A stretch of 64,000 nt of DNA from Panopea generosa (lineage: Eukaryota > Mollusca > Bivalvia > Adapedonta > Hiatellidae): NCBI GenBank assembly GCA_029582155.1, contig CM055907.1, forward strand, positions 29,032,432 to 29,096,431, read 5' to 3'. The translations under genes and the position numbers were made by a program. Of the stretch, positions 49,984-62,330 are shown piece by piece. Positions within the stretch are counted from its first letter, which is position 1; each line of letters opens with the position of its first letter. Under the pieces are notes generated by a model, which ran no database searches, had not been told where the DNA came from, and worked only from the letters and a program-made list of their open reading frames with translations.

Positions 49984-52055
49984 CAGACCGTAATCCGTTC
50001 AAGTACACCAAAAATGCATTTCAATTGCGTTCGTTTTGCGTGTCAAACGCGTTTGTTTTGCGTTTGAAATGCATTTTAGTTTCGTTAATGGTTTGCATTT
50101 TTTTATCATAAACGTTAGAGAAAATACGAAAATGCAGTTCAAAACGATAGTGAACGCATTTTAACCTGCGTTTGCATTCGATTCATTTAGCGTGTATCAT
50201 TTACCGTGTATCTTTTACCATTTAACATTTACACGACATGTTCACCAATCGCATCATCTCTGGTTGTCCAGTTGTAACACAGCAGTAGAATAAATAATAA
50301 GAACTAGATATTTAAAGAAATCACCGGGTTTTATATGATAATTTATTAATTAAATAAATTAAAATAATATTGATTAAAATCTTTCTGAAATATTGATTAA
50401 AATCATTCTGAAATATTTCTAACTAAGCCACCCTATGTTAGATATGGTCTACCATATAGTTGATGATTTGTAGCGTGACAGCAGATTAATATGTTACATA
50501 AAACTCAATCATTGAAATTTAATACACATGGTATGGGACATGTCAATTACATCAGATAAATACGTTACGGTCATGTAATCATTAGATTGGCCAAACATTG
50601 CCAGACTGGTTTACACTAACGTTAATATTACGGTATCGAAAAAGTATATAGTAAATAAATGTGAACCAGTCCGTGTTTTTTTTTATATCTGCAGTGGTGT
50701 ATAATCTGCTATTATGCATTATTTACAGGTATTTTTCCAATTTTAATTCCAGTTATGAATTTCAATAGACTGTCATGTTAAACAATTATAACAACTCATT
50801 AAACAAAATAATTTATATAATCCGCAAAGATAAATATATTTACAAATACACATGCCTTAATTTATGTAGCGAGCGCACACACTTTATGTCTATTACATCA
50901 ACACAATTTATTTTTGACCCCGTGGCAATGTGCAATGTCGTCACTCTGACAGTTTCTTGCGTCATTTAACGTCGCATTCTATTTCACTATGGTAAATACA
51001 TGGGGGAGGCGAAGATGTTTCCATAACAAAAGATGCCTTTAAGGGTAAAAGTTTTATGTCTTGTAAAAATCGCGGGTACATGTACTACCGTCTGACGCTT
51101 TCAAGGACTTTTATATACATTACACCGATAGAATTCCACTGATATCCTTCCATCAAAAATTTCCAAGATACCCACTTAGTGAATAAAATGTTTGTTTCAC
51201 TGGTGACATCATCGGACATTGGCACAAGGTGATAGTGAAAGGGACAGCGTGTTCATTCTGTACACACATTTAGGTATGTGTAGTTATTAATAACTCTTTC
51301 AGCTTAATAGTAATCTTTTTTTAACAAATGCCTATATTGAAAACAAACATTTTGGAAGACACCCAGTAACAAACAAACACCAACCCTTTACGTGTGTTTG
51401 TTATATATATATATATGAACTATTTTTATATACAATTTTGGAAAAGCCCTAAGGGTTTTTGGTGTAACAAACAGATTTTCTAAAATTGCGTGAAAACTTT
51501 TCCTGATTGGCAATCATATAACAGAACAGCAACATAAAATCGGTGTTCAGATAATTAAATCAGCTAATTGGGGTAGTTGTGTAAGCAGGTCATGCGTCAT
51601 CTGATTGTTTTATCACACTTTTACAAGTAAAGAAATGATGCCCGAGGCAATGTTTTTCACAGGTAATTCGGGATTAAAACTTATAACAAAGGAATTAAAT
51701 TAAAGTTACAGGTATAGCAATTTAAAGATTTTAAATGACAAAGAGAGCAATCATTTTGTTTAATCATTTATTTCATTGTCAATATAACTACGACAATATT
51801 AGAGGATATCCGAATCTTTATTATTTGATGCGTTTAAGTTTGCATTATTGTTTTGTATCGTTCGTGGATCGTTCGCCCTGTTGCGTCCGTGTATCGTTTC
51901 GTTTATCGTTTTGTTTATCGTTTCGTTTCATTTATCGTTTATCATTTATGTTATCGTTTCGTTTGCATTTTTAGTCCGTTTCTATATCGTTTAAAACGCG
52001 TTTGATATTCGTTTCGTTTGCGTCCGTTTGGTGTACTTGAACGGATTACGGTCTG
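49984..52055 (+). mobile_element. TIR element C (2.07 kb, non-autonomous), nested in mariner
   Basis: Between TA dinucleotides. Left end CAGACCGTAATCCGTTCAAG and right end, in reverse complement, CAGACCGTAATCCGTTCAAG are identical over 20 bases and continue TACACCAAA. Subterminal regions carry repeated GCGTTTG and ATCGTTTCGTTT motifs. The terminus resembles that of elements A/B (CAGACCnTAAnC-GnTCAAGTACnCCAA), so they belong to one family group. No transposase is visible. Confidence 0.88.
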
Positions 52056-52514
52056 TACCTAACATGGAACAGAACTTCATGGAACTGCGGTATTTCTCGT
52101 GCTAATCTATTTTCAAGTGCCCCAATGTCATATTGTTTCAAACAAAATGGCATACTGTAACATCATAATATTGACGTCATTTTGAGATGCGCATAATTGG
52201 TGCCATTTTTTTAAAAGATGTAAACAAGCATCGATACAGCATACATTGATATTTTTTATCTAAAAATAAAATGCGTTTTAGTAATGCTACGCTTGTTCGA
52301 ATAGTAGAGGTAGGAAAAAAGCAAAAACTGCCCCAACTACGTAAATCGACATTTCCATAGTTACTATGGAATATAAACTAATGATGAAAAATTATTAATT
52401 TTTTGCAAAATTACTGCAAATATATAGTGGCACAGGCTCCCTGAGAATTATTAGAATACAATGATAAATAAAAAAGTTATTGCAAAAGTCTACAAACTTT
52501 CTGATCCACCCTCA

Positions 52515-53565
52515 TACATAGTAGTGCACAAAACCATGCAATTAACTTAGTGAACAAAACCGTGCAATAAACATAGTGCACAAAACCGTGCAATAAACAT
52601 AGTAGTGTACAAAACCATGCAATATACATAGTAGTGCACAAAACTACAACATACATAGTAGTGCACAAAACCATGCAATATACATAGTAGTGCACAAAAC
52701 TGCAACATACATAGAAGTGCACAAAGCCATGCAATATACATAGTAGTGCACAAAACAATGCAATATACATAGTAGTGCACAAAACTGCAATATACATAGT
52801 AGTGCACAAAACTGCAATATATATAGTAGTGCACAAAACCATGCAATATACATAGTAGTGCACAAAACCATGCAATATTCATAGTATTGCACAAAACTGC
52901 AACATACATATTAGTGCACAAAACCATGCAATATACATAGTAGTGCACAAAACTGCAACAAACATAGTAGTACACAAAACCATGCAATATACATAGTAGT
53001 GCACAAAACTGCAACAAACATAGTAGTGCACAAAACCATGCAATATACATAGTAGTGCACAAAACCATGCAATATACATAGTAGTGCACAAAACCATGCA
53101 CTATACTTAGTAGTGCACAAAACTGCAACATACATAGAAGTGCACAAAGCCATGCAATATACATAGTAGTGCACAAAACCATGCAATATACATAGTAGTG
53201 CACAAAACTGCAATATATATAGTAGTGCACAAAACCATGCAATATACATAGTAGTGCACAAAACCATGCAATATTCATAGTATTGCACAAAACTGCAACA
53301 TACATATTAGTGCACAAAACCATGGAATATACATAGTAGTGCACAAAACTGCAACAAACATAGTAGTACACAAAACCATGCAATATACATAGTAGTGCAC
53401 AAAACTGCAACAAACATAGTAGTGCACAAAACCATGCAATATACATAGTAGTGCACAAAACCATGCAATATACATAGTAGTGCACAAAACCATGCAATAT
53501 ACTTAGTAGTGCACAAAACTGCAACATACATAGTAGTTCACAAAGCCTTGCAATTTACATTGTTG
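52515..53565 (+). repeat. 29-bp minisatellite, right part
   Basis: Continuation of the 47875-49481 array after the mariner, about 36 units. A marker unit (GCAATATTCATAGTATTGCA) recurs at about 52873 and 53269, showing a ~395-bp higher-order duplication. Confidence 0.95.
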
Positions 53566-53945
53566 CATGAAATACATGGGATGTCATCTTCATGATTGTG
53601 CAAAATACATGGTAGGCAATTCACATGGTATTACACTATTCATGGTTGTTCAAAATACATGGTTGTGCAAAATACATGATAGGCAATTCACTTGGTGTTA
53701 CATTATTCATTGTTGTTACAAATATATGGTTATGCAAAATACATGGTAGGCAATTCACTTGGTATTACATTATTCATTGTTGTTACAAATATATGGTTAT
53801 GCAAAATACATTATAGGCAGTTCACTTAATGTTACATTATTCATTGTTGTTACAAATATATGGTTATGCAAAATATATTGTAGGCAATTCACATGGTATT
53901 ACACTATTCATGGTTGGTCCAAATACATGGTTGTGCTATATACAC
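53566..53945 (+). repeat. ~66-bp minisatellite
   Basis: Five to six copies of AAATACATGGTAGGCAATTC ACTTGGTATTACATTATTCA TTGTTGTTAC plus a linker. It directly follows the 29-bp array. Confidence 0.92.
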
Positions 53946-54579
53946 TGTAGCAACATATACAATAGCACAGTTTTCATTGTAGTGAAATATACATAAAATA
54001 TGTTTCATCTAAACTGTAGCTTGTTCCTTCAAGGTACAATATATTTATTATGGCCGGCAAAAAGATGTCACCACCGAATAAGTGATTTAGAGTTTGAGTG
54101 ACTTGACCCCTCTTGTATATTTCTGTTAAATGTTTAGGTTTACCCTTGCAAGCACTCAGATAACCCTTTGAGTGGCTTGTGGTTTGGAGAAGACATTTCT
54201 AAATAATCAAGATGGTTGGGAAGCAAGGAATGAGAACCTTTTGTAGATTACTGGGAACCAGTATTGATTATTGATCTGGTATTGGGATGTCAACTCGCAA
54301 GGGTGGGGTCATAAGTTCATCTGGCCCTTTCCTAATCTACACATTGTTGGGAGCATAATCCAATAGTTCTTCTGTGTCAGTGATGTATTGATCTTGGTAC
54401 TGGAAGCAGGATATCAATATGTTATCATATTATAGTATTAGAAATAAGAACATACAATAGGCTTGATTGTTTCTGTGTTTGATTGAAGAGTAGGATCACC
54501 TCAAAGAAGGGTACAATTCTTTTAAAAGAGTTGCCACAACTTTCTGTGTGTGTGGATTTTGCTGGGTCTCAATCACATT
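53946..54579 (+). other. No recognisable element
   Basis: AT-rich unique sequence; no frame, array or SINE recognised. Confidence 0.45.
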
Positions 54580-54840
54580 AGTTCAAGTGAGTAACGTGAC
54601 ACTACAGTCTTGGGGTTAATGAGTTCAATTCCTTACCAGACCACAGTCTCTGTGATCTTCCACCTCTGACTATTTGGGATTTAGTCTGTGACTTGCAATG
54701 ATTATATAGTACTGATTAACTACCATAACTGACATACTTGTGATAGGATAGTGGTTCTAATCAGATTAATTCTGAGGTCTTTTCCTACCAATAAAACTAG
54801 ATACGCCTTCTATAACAACATTGAAAAAAGCAATATTGTT
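54580..54840 (+). mobile_element. tRNA-headed SINE
   Basis: GTGACACTACAGTCTTGGGG head with GTTAATGAGTTCAATTCC (B box), body TCCACCTCTGACTATTTGGG and GGTTCTAATCAGATTAATTC. Same family as 45040-45275. Confidence 0.65.
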
Positions 54841-55379
54841 GTGAAAATCAAAAACACAAAAAAATGATACAAACAAAATAGAAACTGTTAATTCTTAATT
54901 TATTAAATTATCAAACCCTGGCTTTTTCTGGGGCACTACATGAATGATGGTAAAAACGGGACAACTGTGACAAGTTTCCCTGTGATGGAGACAGTATTAC
55001 TTTGGCTGATAAATATTTCCAGAAGAAAAGAAATGTATCTCTGTAGTATTGGAATATCTTAATCTTATCAATAAGTCACAACGACATGTGCTATCCGACA
55101 TCCGAGTCTGTAACAACATTTCATGGCCATTGTGTTATGTTCTGATAATGTCTAAGTGGTAAATATTGATCTGAGAGTGATTCAGAGGTTCTTATAATAA
55201 TGTTAGTACATAGTATCTGATTTTGTTGTTCGATATTTATGAGAATAAAGGAGATAATGGTACATTAATTTACTCTCTAATACCTGTAGATAAGGCACCG
55301 CATCTGAAATAAGGCTAAAGGGAATCGCAATCTATACTTATTTGATTATTTTAGCTTGCTTGCAAAGTTGGCTCAGAGT

Positions 55380-55515
55380 TTTTGTAAGTCCCTTTGAGTC
55401 TGTTTCTTTGGTTGAACCAGTAGTCTATAGTTTATGACATTGTGCTGACAGCTGGGATTGAACCTGCAACCTCTGGCCTGCAGAACCCCCAACACCCTTT
55501 TGTCCTCAGGTAGGG
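55380..55515 (-). mobile_element. tRNA-headed SINE head, minus strand
   Basis: In reverse complement: GGCCAGAGGTTGCAGGTTCA ATCCCAGCTG (B box). An overlapping minus-strand frame has no recognisable motif. Confidence 0.55.
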
Positions 55516-56156
55516 AATTATAGAATGCCCAATTCACTAATGCCCAGGTTGCATGCAGAGCTCTATTAGTTGACCACACTCTCCGCTGGTTAAAGGATGT
55601 TGAATACATCTTGTAAACAATATAGTCCTGTTATACTCCCCTAATTAGATACCGGACTATATATAACTGTCAGACCCCAACATACATGTAATACTTGACT
55701 AGGATGCATGCAGCATTTAGACTGCATTCCGTGTTTCCACCATACTTTGTTGATTGATTTACAGTCTAGATTGTGTTGCTGACGGCAAGCTAAAAAAAAC
55801 ATCAAAATTACTAAACTTAGTATGTTGCTGTTATAGTAGCCACATCCTATCTAGGCTAGGTCATTTACTATAATTGTAAATTATCTGGACATGTTTTTCT
55901 ATGTTTATGAATTATGATATTGTTTGAATAGTCAGAATGATAGCTGCATTAAAACCAAGTTATAATTGGGAAAAATCTTTACTTTAGTCTAGTATGTTTA
56001 CAAAACATGCAAGTTTACTGACCCAAACTTGGTTTTACTAAATCAGATGACCATTTGGTGGGCAAACATATAACCCTTCACCTGTTTTGCCCCAAACCAA
56101 CCCTTTCAAACTAGCTTAACTACTCACTTCAACTCATATTCTCAACACTCAGCTCG
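55516..56156 (+). other. No recognisable element
   Basis: AT-rich sequence between the SINE and the 71-bp array; nothing recognised. Confidence 0.45.
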
Positions 56157-56655
56157 ACACTGATGGTGATACCCACTGACACAGCAGTGAGAGATGAATG
56201 ACAATGAGACACAATGTTGTATATCAACACTGACCGTGATACCCACTGGAATCAGCAGTGAAAGATGAATGACAATGAGACACAATGTTGTATATCAACA
56301 CTGACCGTGATACCCACTGGAATCAGCAGTGAGAGATGAATGACAATGAGACACAATGTTGTATATCAACACTGACCGTGATACCCACTGGAATCAGCAG
56401 TGAGAGATGAATGACAATGAGACACAATGTTGTATATCAACACTGACCGTGATACCCACTGGAATCAGCAGTGAGAGATGAACGACAATGAGACACAATG
56501 TTGTATATCAACACTGACCGTGATACCCACTGGAATCAGCAGTGAGAGATGAATGACAATGAGACACAATGTTGTATATCAACACTGACCATGATACCCA
56601 CTGGAATCAGCAGTGAGAGATGAATGACAATGAAACACAATGTTGTATATCAATC
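56157..56655 (+). repeat. 71-bp minisatellite derived from a SINE body
   Basis: Seven nearly identical copies of CACTGACCGTGATACCCACT GGAATCAGCAGTGAGAGATG AATGACAATGAGACACAATG TTGTATATCAA. The unit is close to the reverse complement of the SINE body at 24360-24415 (GATATACAACATTGCATCTC..CTCTTACTGCTG), and ordinary SINE-like sequence follows the last copy. Confidence 0.93.
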
Positions 56656-57000
56656 ATCACATAGACGGCATAAAAAACTCTCATTTAACACACATGTGTA
56701 ACAAGTATTGTTCTATCCTTAATGTTCAGTATTTCCAGGATTTATACTGGTGGAAAAATACATCAGGAGGTCTGTATTAACTTCTGTTGAAACAGACTGA
56801 CCTTAACAATGGTCATAAATAACTGTTTTATATTCTGACCTTTACTTGAATTAAAAAGTTTCAAACATGATTGTACTGTTTCTATTTATCTGGAAAATAA
56901 ATATATTACCTTACATTCCTATTGCTGATCTAATTAAAATATAGCTAAAAGTTTAAATTCAAAACTAGACCACTGGAATTCAATCGGCAAATTTTATTAA

Positions 57001-57486
57001 AAAACAGCGGATTCTACTTATTATCAACAATACTTTATATGTAACTGCTCTTCTATTGAAGGTCTTAACTGGTCAAACCAAAGCAAAATACCAACATTTT
57101 ATAAAAATGCCATTTCAGCTTGGGCATCTTTTAGACAATTAGTCACACCAAAAAATTTGAATGACGTAAAAAATCTACTGTTGTTCGGAAACCATGAAAT
57201 TTGCTTCAGAAAAAACACACTTTTCTTTCAATCTTTCTCAAAAAGTAACATCATGATAATTTCTGACATATGGGATTTTGAAAAGAAATCCTTTATCACT
57301 GAAACTGATCTATTAAGGAAACTAAAATATAAACAAAATTGGATAGCTGAATGGCTAATTATTAAAAGCGCAATTCCTCAGAAATACGCCAACACTTTAA
57401 AAGAACAAAATATTGAGACCTCCATAAAATGCTTGTATACATTAGATATAGAGGGAACAAAACTTCTAAATTCTAAAAAAAAATAA
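57001..57486 (+). pseudogene. LINE ORF2 fragment, region after reverse transcriptase
   Basis: Reads ISAWASFRQLVTPKNLNDVK, then LLLFGNHEICFRKNTLFFQS, IMIISDIWDFEKKSFITETD and WLIIKSAIPQKY. The order W..., N..I.F....F, I..I.D......F and AIP matches the region between reverse transcriptase and the C-terminal zinc motif in L1/Tx1-like ORF2. It ends in a poly(A) stretch with a frameshift or stop. Confidence 0.65.
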
Positions 57487-57542
57487 CCTCGCCATGCAAA
57501 TTAAAAACGAAACTAATACAAACGTACATCAATTCCTAAAGT

Positions 57543-58043
57543 ATGACTCAACCAAAAGCACAACGAAACTGGGAAGAAAAGTTAAACTTAAATAATATTG
57601 ATTGGTACACCGTTTGGATAAATATCAAAAAGGCTTACTGCTCAAATAAAGCAAAACAATTTCAATGGAAATTTCTTCACAATTCAATTTTCACTGAACA
57701 CCGATTAAATTTAATGGGAGTATCTAACAGTCTTTGTAATATATGCAAACGGGAAAGAGAAACTATTGTGCACTTATTCTTAAGCTGCGAAATTATAAAA
57801 CCCGTTTTAGCGAACTTTGAGATTATACTTAATAAAGTAATCAACTTACTAGATATAGGCTTGCGCAATTTGCAAATTGCCGACATTGTACTTGGTTATT
57901 ACTATGTTCCAAATAAATGTAATTTATTAAACACTATTGTATTTGAATTGAAATGGAACATATGGAAGTACAGGAATAGCTGTAAATTTGATAAACAAAT
58001 ACATATTTCAGAGACATATTTTTTAATACAATACATTGTATAA
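57543..58043 (+). pseudogene. LINE ORF2 C-terminus with zf-RVT motif
   Basis: Contains QRNWEEKLNLNNIDWYTVWI, then KQFQWKFLHNSIFTEHRLNL and NICKRERETIVHLFLSCEII. C..C-(x7)-H-(x4)-C is the zinc-binding motif at the end of the reverse transcriptase protein in L1/Tx1-like elements. The frame differs from the upstream fragment, so the copy is dead. Confidence 0.78.
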
Positions 58044-58873
58044 AAAACCAGATTGTATTTTTAAAACCAAGAAAAAACAACAACAATGCCGCTATAAATT
58101 ATTTATTGAGAAATGACAGAAACAATTTTTGATTTGTTGAATATTGCATTCCTTAAAAACATCATCTCTTGAAATATAGCTTAACTCTTCTGTTTCGTTT
58201 CGTGAAGGTTGCTTTACACACAGAGGTCTGTGCAAACGTTATCTATATAGGGCGACAGTTGTTTGCTTATAAGTATTATTAGATTACCCCTTTGGTCTAT
58301 AGTATATATATATATATTTATGAAATGTGTAAAAGCATTAATTCAACTAAAAATTCTCGCTATATGCTGAGATGTCGGTAAGGATCAGCTTGTACGTTTT
58401 ATCTGAACCGATATTCCAATATATAGTGAACATTAACGTATTGCAATTATGCAAAATCGAAAAGAACGAAATAATAAATTCCTCAATGCTTTCGTTTCGC
58501 TTTTTTTCAAGTTTACATAACTTATATGAAATGTGAAAAACATTAATTATAATGAATTATTTCGATATATGCTGGGATATCTGTAAGGATCAGCTTGTAC
58601 GTTTTGTCCGAGCCGATATTCAAGTATACATAGTGAATATTCAACGTATAACTATCCTGTTTTGAGATATGTATGGTTAATTTTTTGCACCTATGCAAAT
58701 ATGTTTTTCAAAATGTTGCTAAACTTGTATACATGCTATTATTGTGCGGCCCCTGCAGACCCATTACGGGATAATAAACGGGCAACCTTACGGTAGCTCA
58801 AAAAAAAAAAAAAAAATATAGCTGACAAAAAACATGATTGCCAAATCCAAATAATTATTCTTCCTTTCTGTTA

Positions 58874-59038
58874 GGCCAAAATAAATTAATTGCTAGATTA
58901 TCATCCCTGCCTGCCCCCTAATTTTTCATGCCGCTCTGACCCTTTTTATTTTCATAAAAAAAAAAAAAAAAAAAAAAAGAACCTCCCTGTTTTTAAGAAA
59001 AATTTGGATGATAATCTAGCAATTAATTTATAATGGCC
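58874..59038. mobile_element. 165-bp MITE with ~33-bp inverted repeats, Harbinger-like
   Basis: GGCCAAAATAAATTAATTGC.. at the left is the near-perfect inverse of ..AATTAATTTATAATGGCC at the right; both flanks are TTA. GGCC termini plus a TTA target duplication fit PIF/Harbinger-derived MITEs. An A-run lies in the middle. Confidence 0.8.
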
Positions 59039-59790
59039 TTACGTATGTTTATTTTTTTTTTTTACCACCCATCCAACAATTTTGGAAATAAAAAAAAAAG
59101 CTAACCTCAAGCAAAAATGATGAAAATATATATGTTTGATTTGATTACATTTAATTTAAAACAGTCATCGTTTAAATCTTATTACCTGCAATACTCATAC
59201 CATAATCAATGTATTTTCTTTGTAAAAATAATAAATGACTATCTCTCAAAGTCATTGACAGCTGTTTTTCCTTTCAACATATTGACTACAGGGTGGGTAA
59301 AAAGTTCTTGATTATACCCTACCCTTTAGCAGTTTTAGCATAGATATAATTTTCTCAATGTGTTAAAAATAAGCTTAACAACTGCGTATCTACTCCTGAA
59401 AAAAAACTGGCACACTTAACTCAAATATTTTATTAAAATTCAGTATATTTCAACTAAGAAACATGTGTGCCCAATCAGATTTTGCATTGCGCTGCCCCCC
59501 TAACTACTCCCCCCAATACACTGAAATCATGGATCTGCCCCTGCTTATATCACTGATCACTATATTACATAATTACACTCTCAAGTTTCACCAACATCCG
59601 CTTGATTAATTAAGTAGATACTTAAACAATTATATGTATATTTCAGTTGGTTTTACTTAAATCAGTCTACACATTGCTGCATTTAAGTGTTTAATATTAT
59701 ATTTAACTGAAATCATCTGTCCTCATCATCATGTCTATTCATATTTTAAACACCCTGTAGGTTGCACATCATACTTGAACTTCATTCTAC
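59039..59790 (+). other. No recognisable element
   Basis: AT-rich; poly(T) and poly(A) tracts near 59050 and 59090 only. Confidence 0.4.
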
Positions 59791-59794
59791 AGCC

Positions 59795-59985
59795 ATGAGT
59801 CTCCCGCCCCTGAGTATGTGGGGAAATAGTCAGTCACTTGCAGAGGTAAGATGTGTTTAGTACTGGGAAGTAGTGGATCCCAGGAATCATAATTAGGTGT
59901 GCAGACTATATGTCTCTAAATAATTGAGATTATATAACTATTTAAAAAAATGAGAAAAAAAACAACAACATACAACCAAATTTTG
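59795..59985 (+). mobile_element. SINE tail fragment
   Basis: CTGAGTATGTGGGGAAATAG TCAGTCACTTGCAGAGG followed by TTTAGTACTGGGAAG matches the body of tRNA-headed SINEs in the window (compare 54660-54720). Confidence 0.6.
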
Positions 59986-60420
59986 CAAGTTGAATTTCTA
60001 AACTTTTTAAACAGTCTGTAGGTTGTAGGCTGTACTTATTGTCAGTAAGATTGCTCAAGAACTCCCAAATGTATAACATATGGTCTCATGCAGTATCATA
60101 ATTAAATAGTTACATTGCTGCAGAGAGGAAATCATATTTTCTTACAAATCTCAAGTTGAGAATGAGGTGTGATACACCAGAGCATGTGATTCGTCATGTG
60201 ACTTGATACAGTTTGAAACTTATGAAGTGAAATTGAACGTAATCAGTCCATACAGTCAGTGCTTACATTTTCATTGCCAACACATTATACGGGCAGTCGA
60301 ATGGAAGGAAATAAATAATATCAACAAATAAAAATGCAGAATGAATCTAGAAACTTCATACCATATTAAAGGATACTATTAGGGATTGGTCATCCCAATG
60401 TTTATTTATAATTATAATGT

Positions 60421-62221
60421 GACTGGTCGGGATATCGTACCATGTATCTGTAGTATGGTGCTTCATGACTTGACGGGATATCGTACCATGTATATGTGGT
60501 ATGGTGCTTCATGACTGATCTGGATATCGTACCATATATCTGTGGTATGGTGCTTCATGACTGGTCGAAATATCGTACCATGTATCTGTGGTATGGTGCT
60601 TCATGACTGGTTTGGATATCATACCATGTATCTGTGGTATGGTGCTTCATGACTGGACGGGATATCGTACCATGTATATGTGGTATAGTGCTTCATGACT
60701 GATCTGGATATCGTACCATGTGTCTGTGGTATGGTGCTTCATGACTGGTCGGAATATCGTACCATGTATCTGTGGTATGGTGCTTCATGACTGGTTTGGA
60801 TATCATACCATGTATCTGTGGTATGGTGCTTCATGAGTGGTCAAGATATCGTACCATGTATCTGTGGCATGATGCTTCATGACTGATCTGGATATCGTAC
60901 CATGTATCTGTGGTATGGTGCTTCATGACTGGTCGGGATATCGTACCATGTATCTGTGGTATGGTGCTTCATGACTGGTTTGGATATCATACCATGTATC
61001 TGTGGCATGGTACTTCATGACTGGTCGGGATATCATACCATGTATCTGTGGTATGGTGCTTCATGACTGGTTGGGATATCATACCATGTATCTATGGCAT
61101 GGTACTTCATGACTGGTCGGGATATCATACCATGTATCTGTGGCATGGTGCTTCATGACTGGTCGGGATATCATACCATGTATCTGTGGCATGGTGCTTT
61201 ATGACTGGTTGGGATATCATACCATGTATCTGTGGTATGGTGGCTTCATGACTGGTTGAGATATCATACCATGTATCTGTGGTATGGTGCTTCATGACTG
61301 GTCGGGATATCATACCATGTATCTGTGGCATGGTGCTTCATGACTGGTCGGGATATCATACTATGTATCTGTGGCATGGTGCTTCATGACTGGTCGGGAT
61401 ATCATACCATGTATCTGTGGTATGGTACTTCATGACTGGTCTGGATATCATACCATGTATCTGTGGTATGGTGCTTCATGACTGGTCGGGATATCATACT
61501 ATGTATCTGTGACATGGTACTTCATGACTGGTCTGGATATCATACCATGTATCTGTGGTATGGTGCTTCATGACTGGTCGGGATATCATACCATGTATCT
61601 GTGGCATGGTGCTTCATGACTGGTCGGGATATCATACCATGTATCTGTGGCATGGTACTTCATGACTGGTCTGGATATCATACCATGTATCTGTGGTATG
61701 GTATTGCATCACTGGTCGGGATATCATACCATGTATCTGTGGTATGGTATTGCATGACTGGTCAGGATATTTTACTATGTATCTGTGGCATGGTGCTTCA
61801 TGACAGGTCGGGATATCATACCATGTATCTGTGGTATGGTGCTTCATGACTGGTCAGGATATCATACCATGTATCTGTGGTATGGTATTGCATGACTGGT
61901 CAGGATATTTTACTATGTATCTGTGGCATGGTGCTTCATGACAGGTCGGGATATCATACCATGTATCTGTGGTATGGTGCTTCATGACTGGTCAGGATAT
62001 CATACCATGTATCTGTGGTATGGTATTGCATGACTGGTTGGGATATCATACCATGTATCTGTGGTATGGTATTGCATGACTGGTCGGGATATCATACTAT
62101 GTATCTGTGGCATGGTGCTTCATGACTGGTCGGGATATCATACCATGTATCTGTGGTATGGTGCTTCATGACTGGTCGGGATCATACCATGTATCTGTGG
62201 TATGGTATTGCATGACTGGTA
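60421..62221 (+). repeat. 46-bp minisatellite with a stem-loop in every unit
   Basis: About 39 copies of CTGGTCGGGATATCATACCA TGTATCTGTGGTATGGTGCT TCATGA. CATACCA and TGGTATG can pair around an 8-base loop. Frames on both strands are artefacts. Confidence 0.96.
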
Positions 62222-62330
62222 GTGCTCAGTACCTCAAGATCACTCACCAGTCACAACACATCACTGCAGTTGTGGGTTTGAGTCTGGGTTTGAGTCTGGG
62301 TTTGAGTCATATAAGAAAAATTACCAGGTA
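62222..62330 (+). mobile_element. SINE head fragment with tripled 12-mer
   Basis: GTGCTCAGTACCTCAAGATC and CAGTTGTGGGTTTGAGTC resemble SINE A/B boxes; GGGTTTGAGTCT is repeated three times. It directly follows the 46-bp array. Confidence 0.45.

Larger units (their letters stand above)
49482..52514 (-). mobile_element. Decayed mariner-like element carrying a nested TIR element
   Basis: Termini CAAGGTGATCAGAAAGTTCA (49482) and, in reverse complement, TGAGGGTGGATCAGAAAGTT (52514) form imperfect inverted repeats continuing TAGACTTTTGC, flanked by TA on both sides. Without the nested 2.07-kb insertion about 960 bp of mariner remain, so it also has an internal deletion. A transposase C-terminus on the minus strand identifies the family. 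Confidence 0.85.
57000..58817 (+). mobile_element. 5'-truncated non-LTR retrotransposon (L1/Tx1-like) 3' end
   Basis: The C-terminal part of ORF2 in two frames (about 57001-57486 and 57543-58043), a ~750-bp 3' region with a doubled GTAAGGATCAGCTTGTACGT segment, and a terminal 17-A run at 58801-58817. The 5' end is approximate. Confidence 0.75.

Noticed and set aside
59796..59848. Possible myosin tail exon: acceptor ATTCTACAG, 53 bp open, donor GAG|GTAAGA, right phase
   Set aside because: The sequence (CTGAGTATGTGGGGAAATAG..) is the body of a tRNA-derived SINE present elsewhere in the window.
60421..62221. Regular spacing suggesting a CRISPR-like array
   Set aside because: Units are contiguous without unique spacers and the DNA is eukaryotic; it is a minisatellite.
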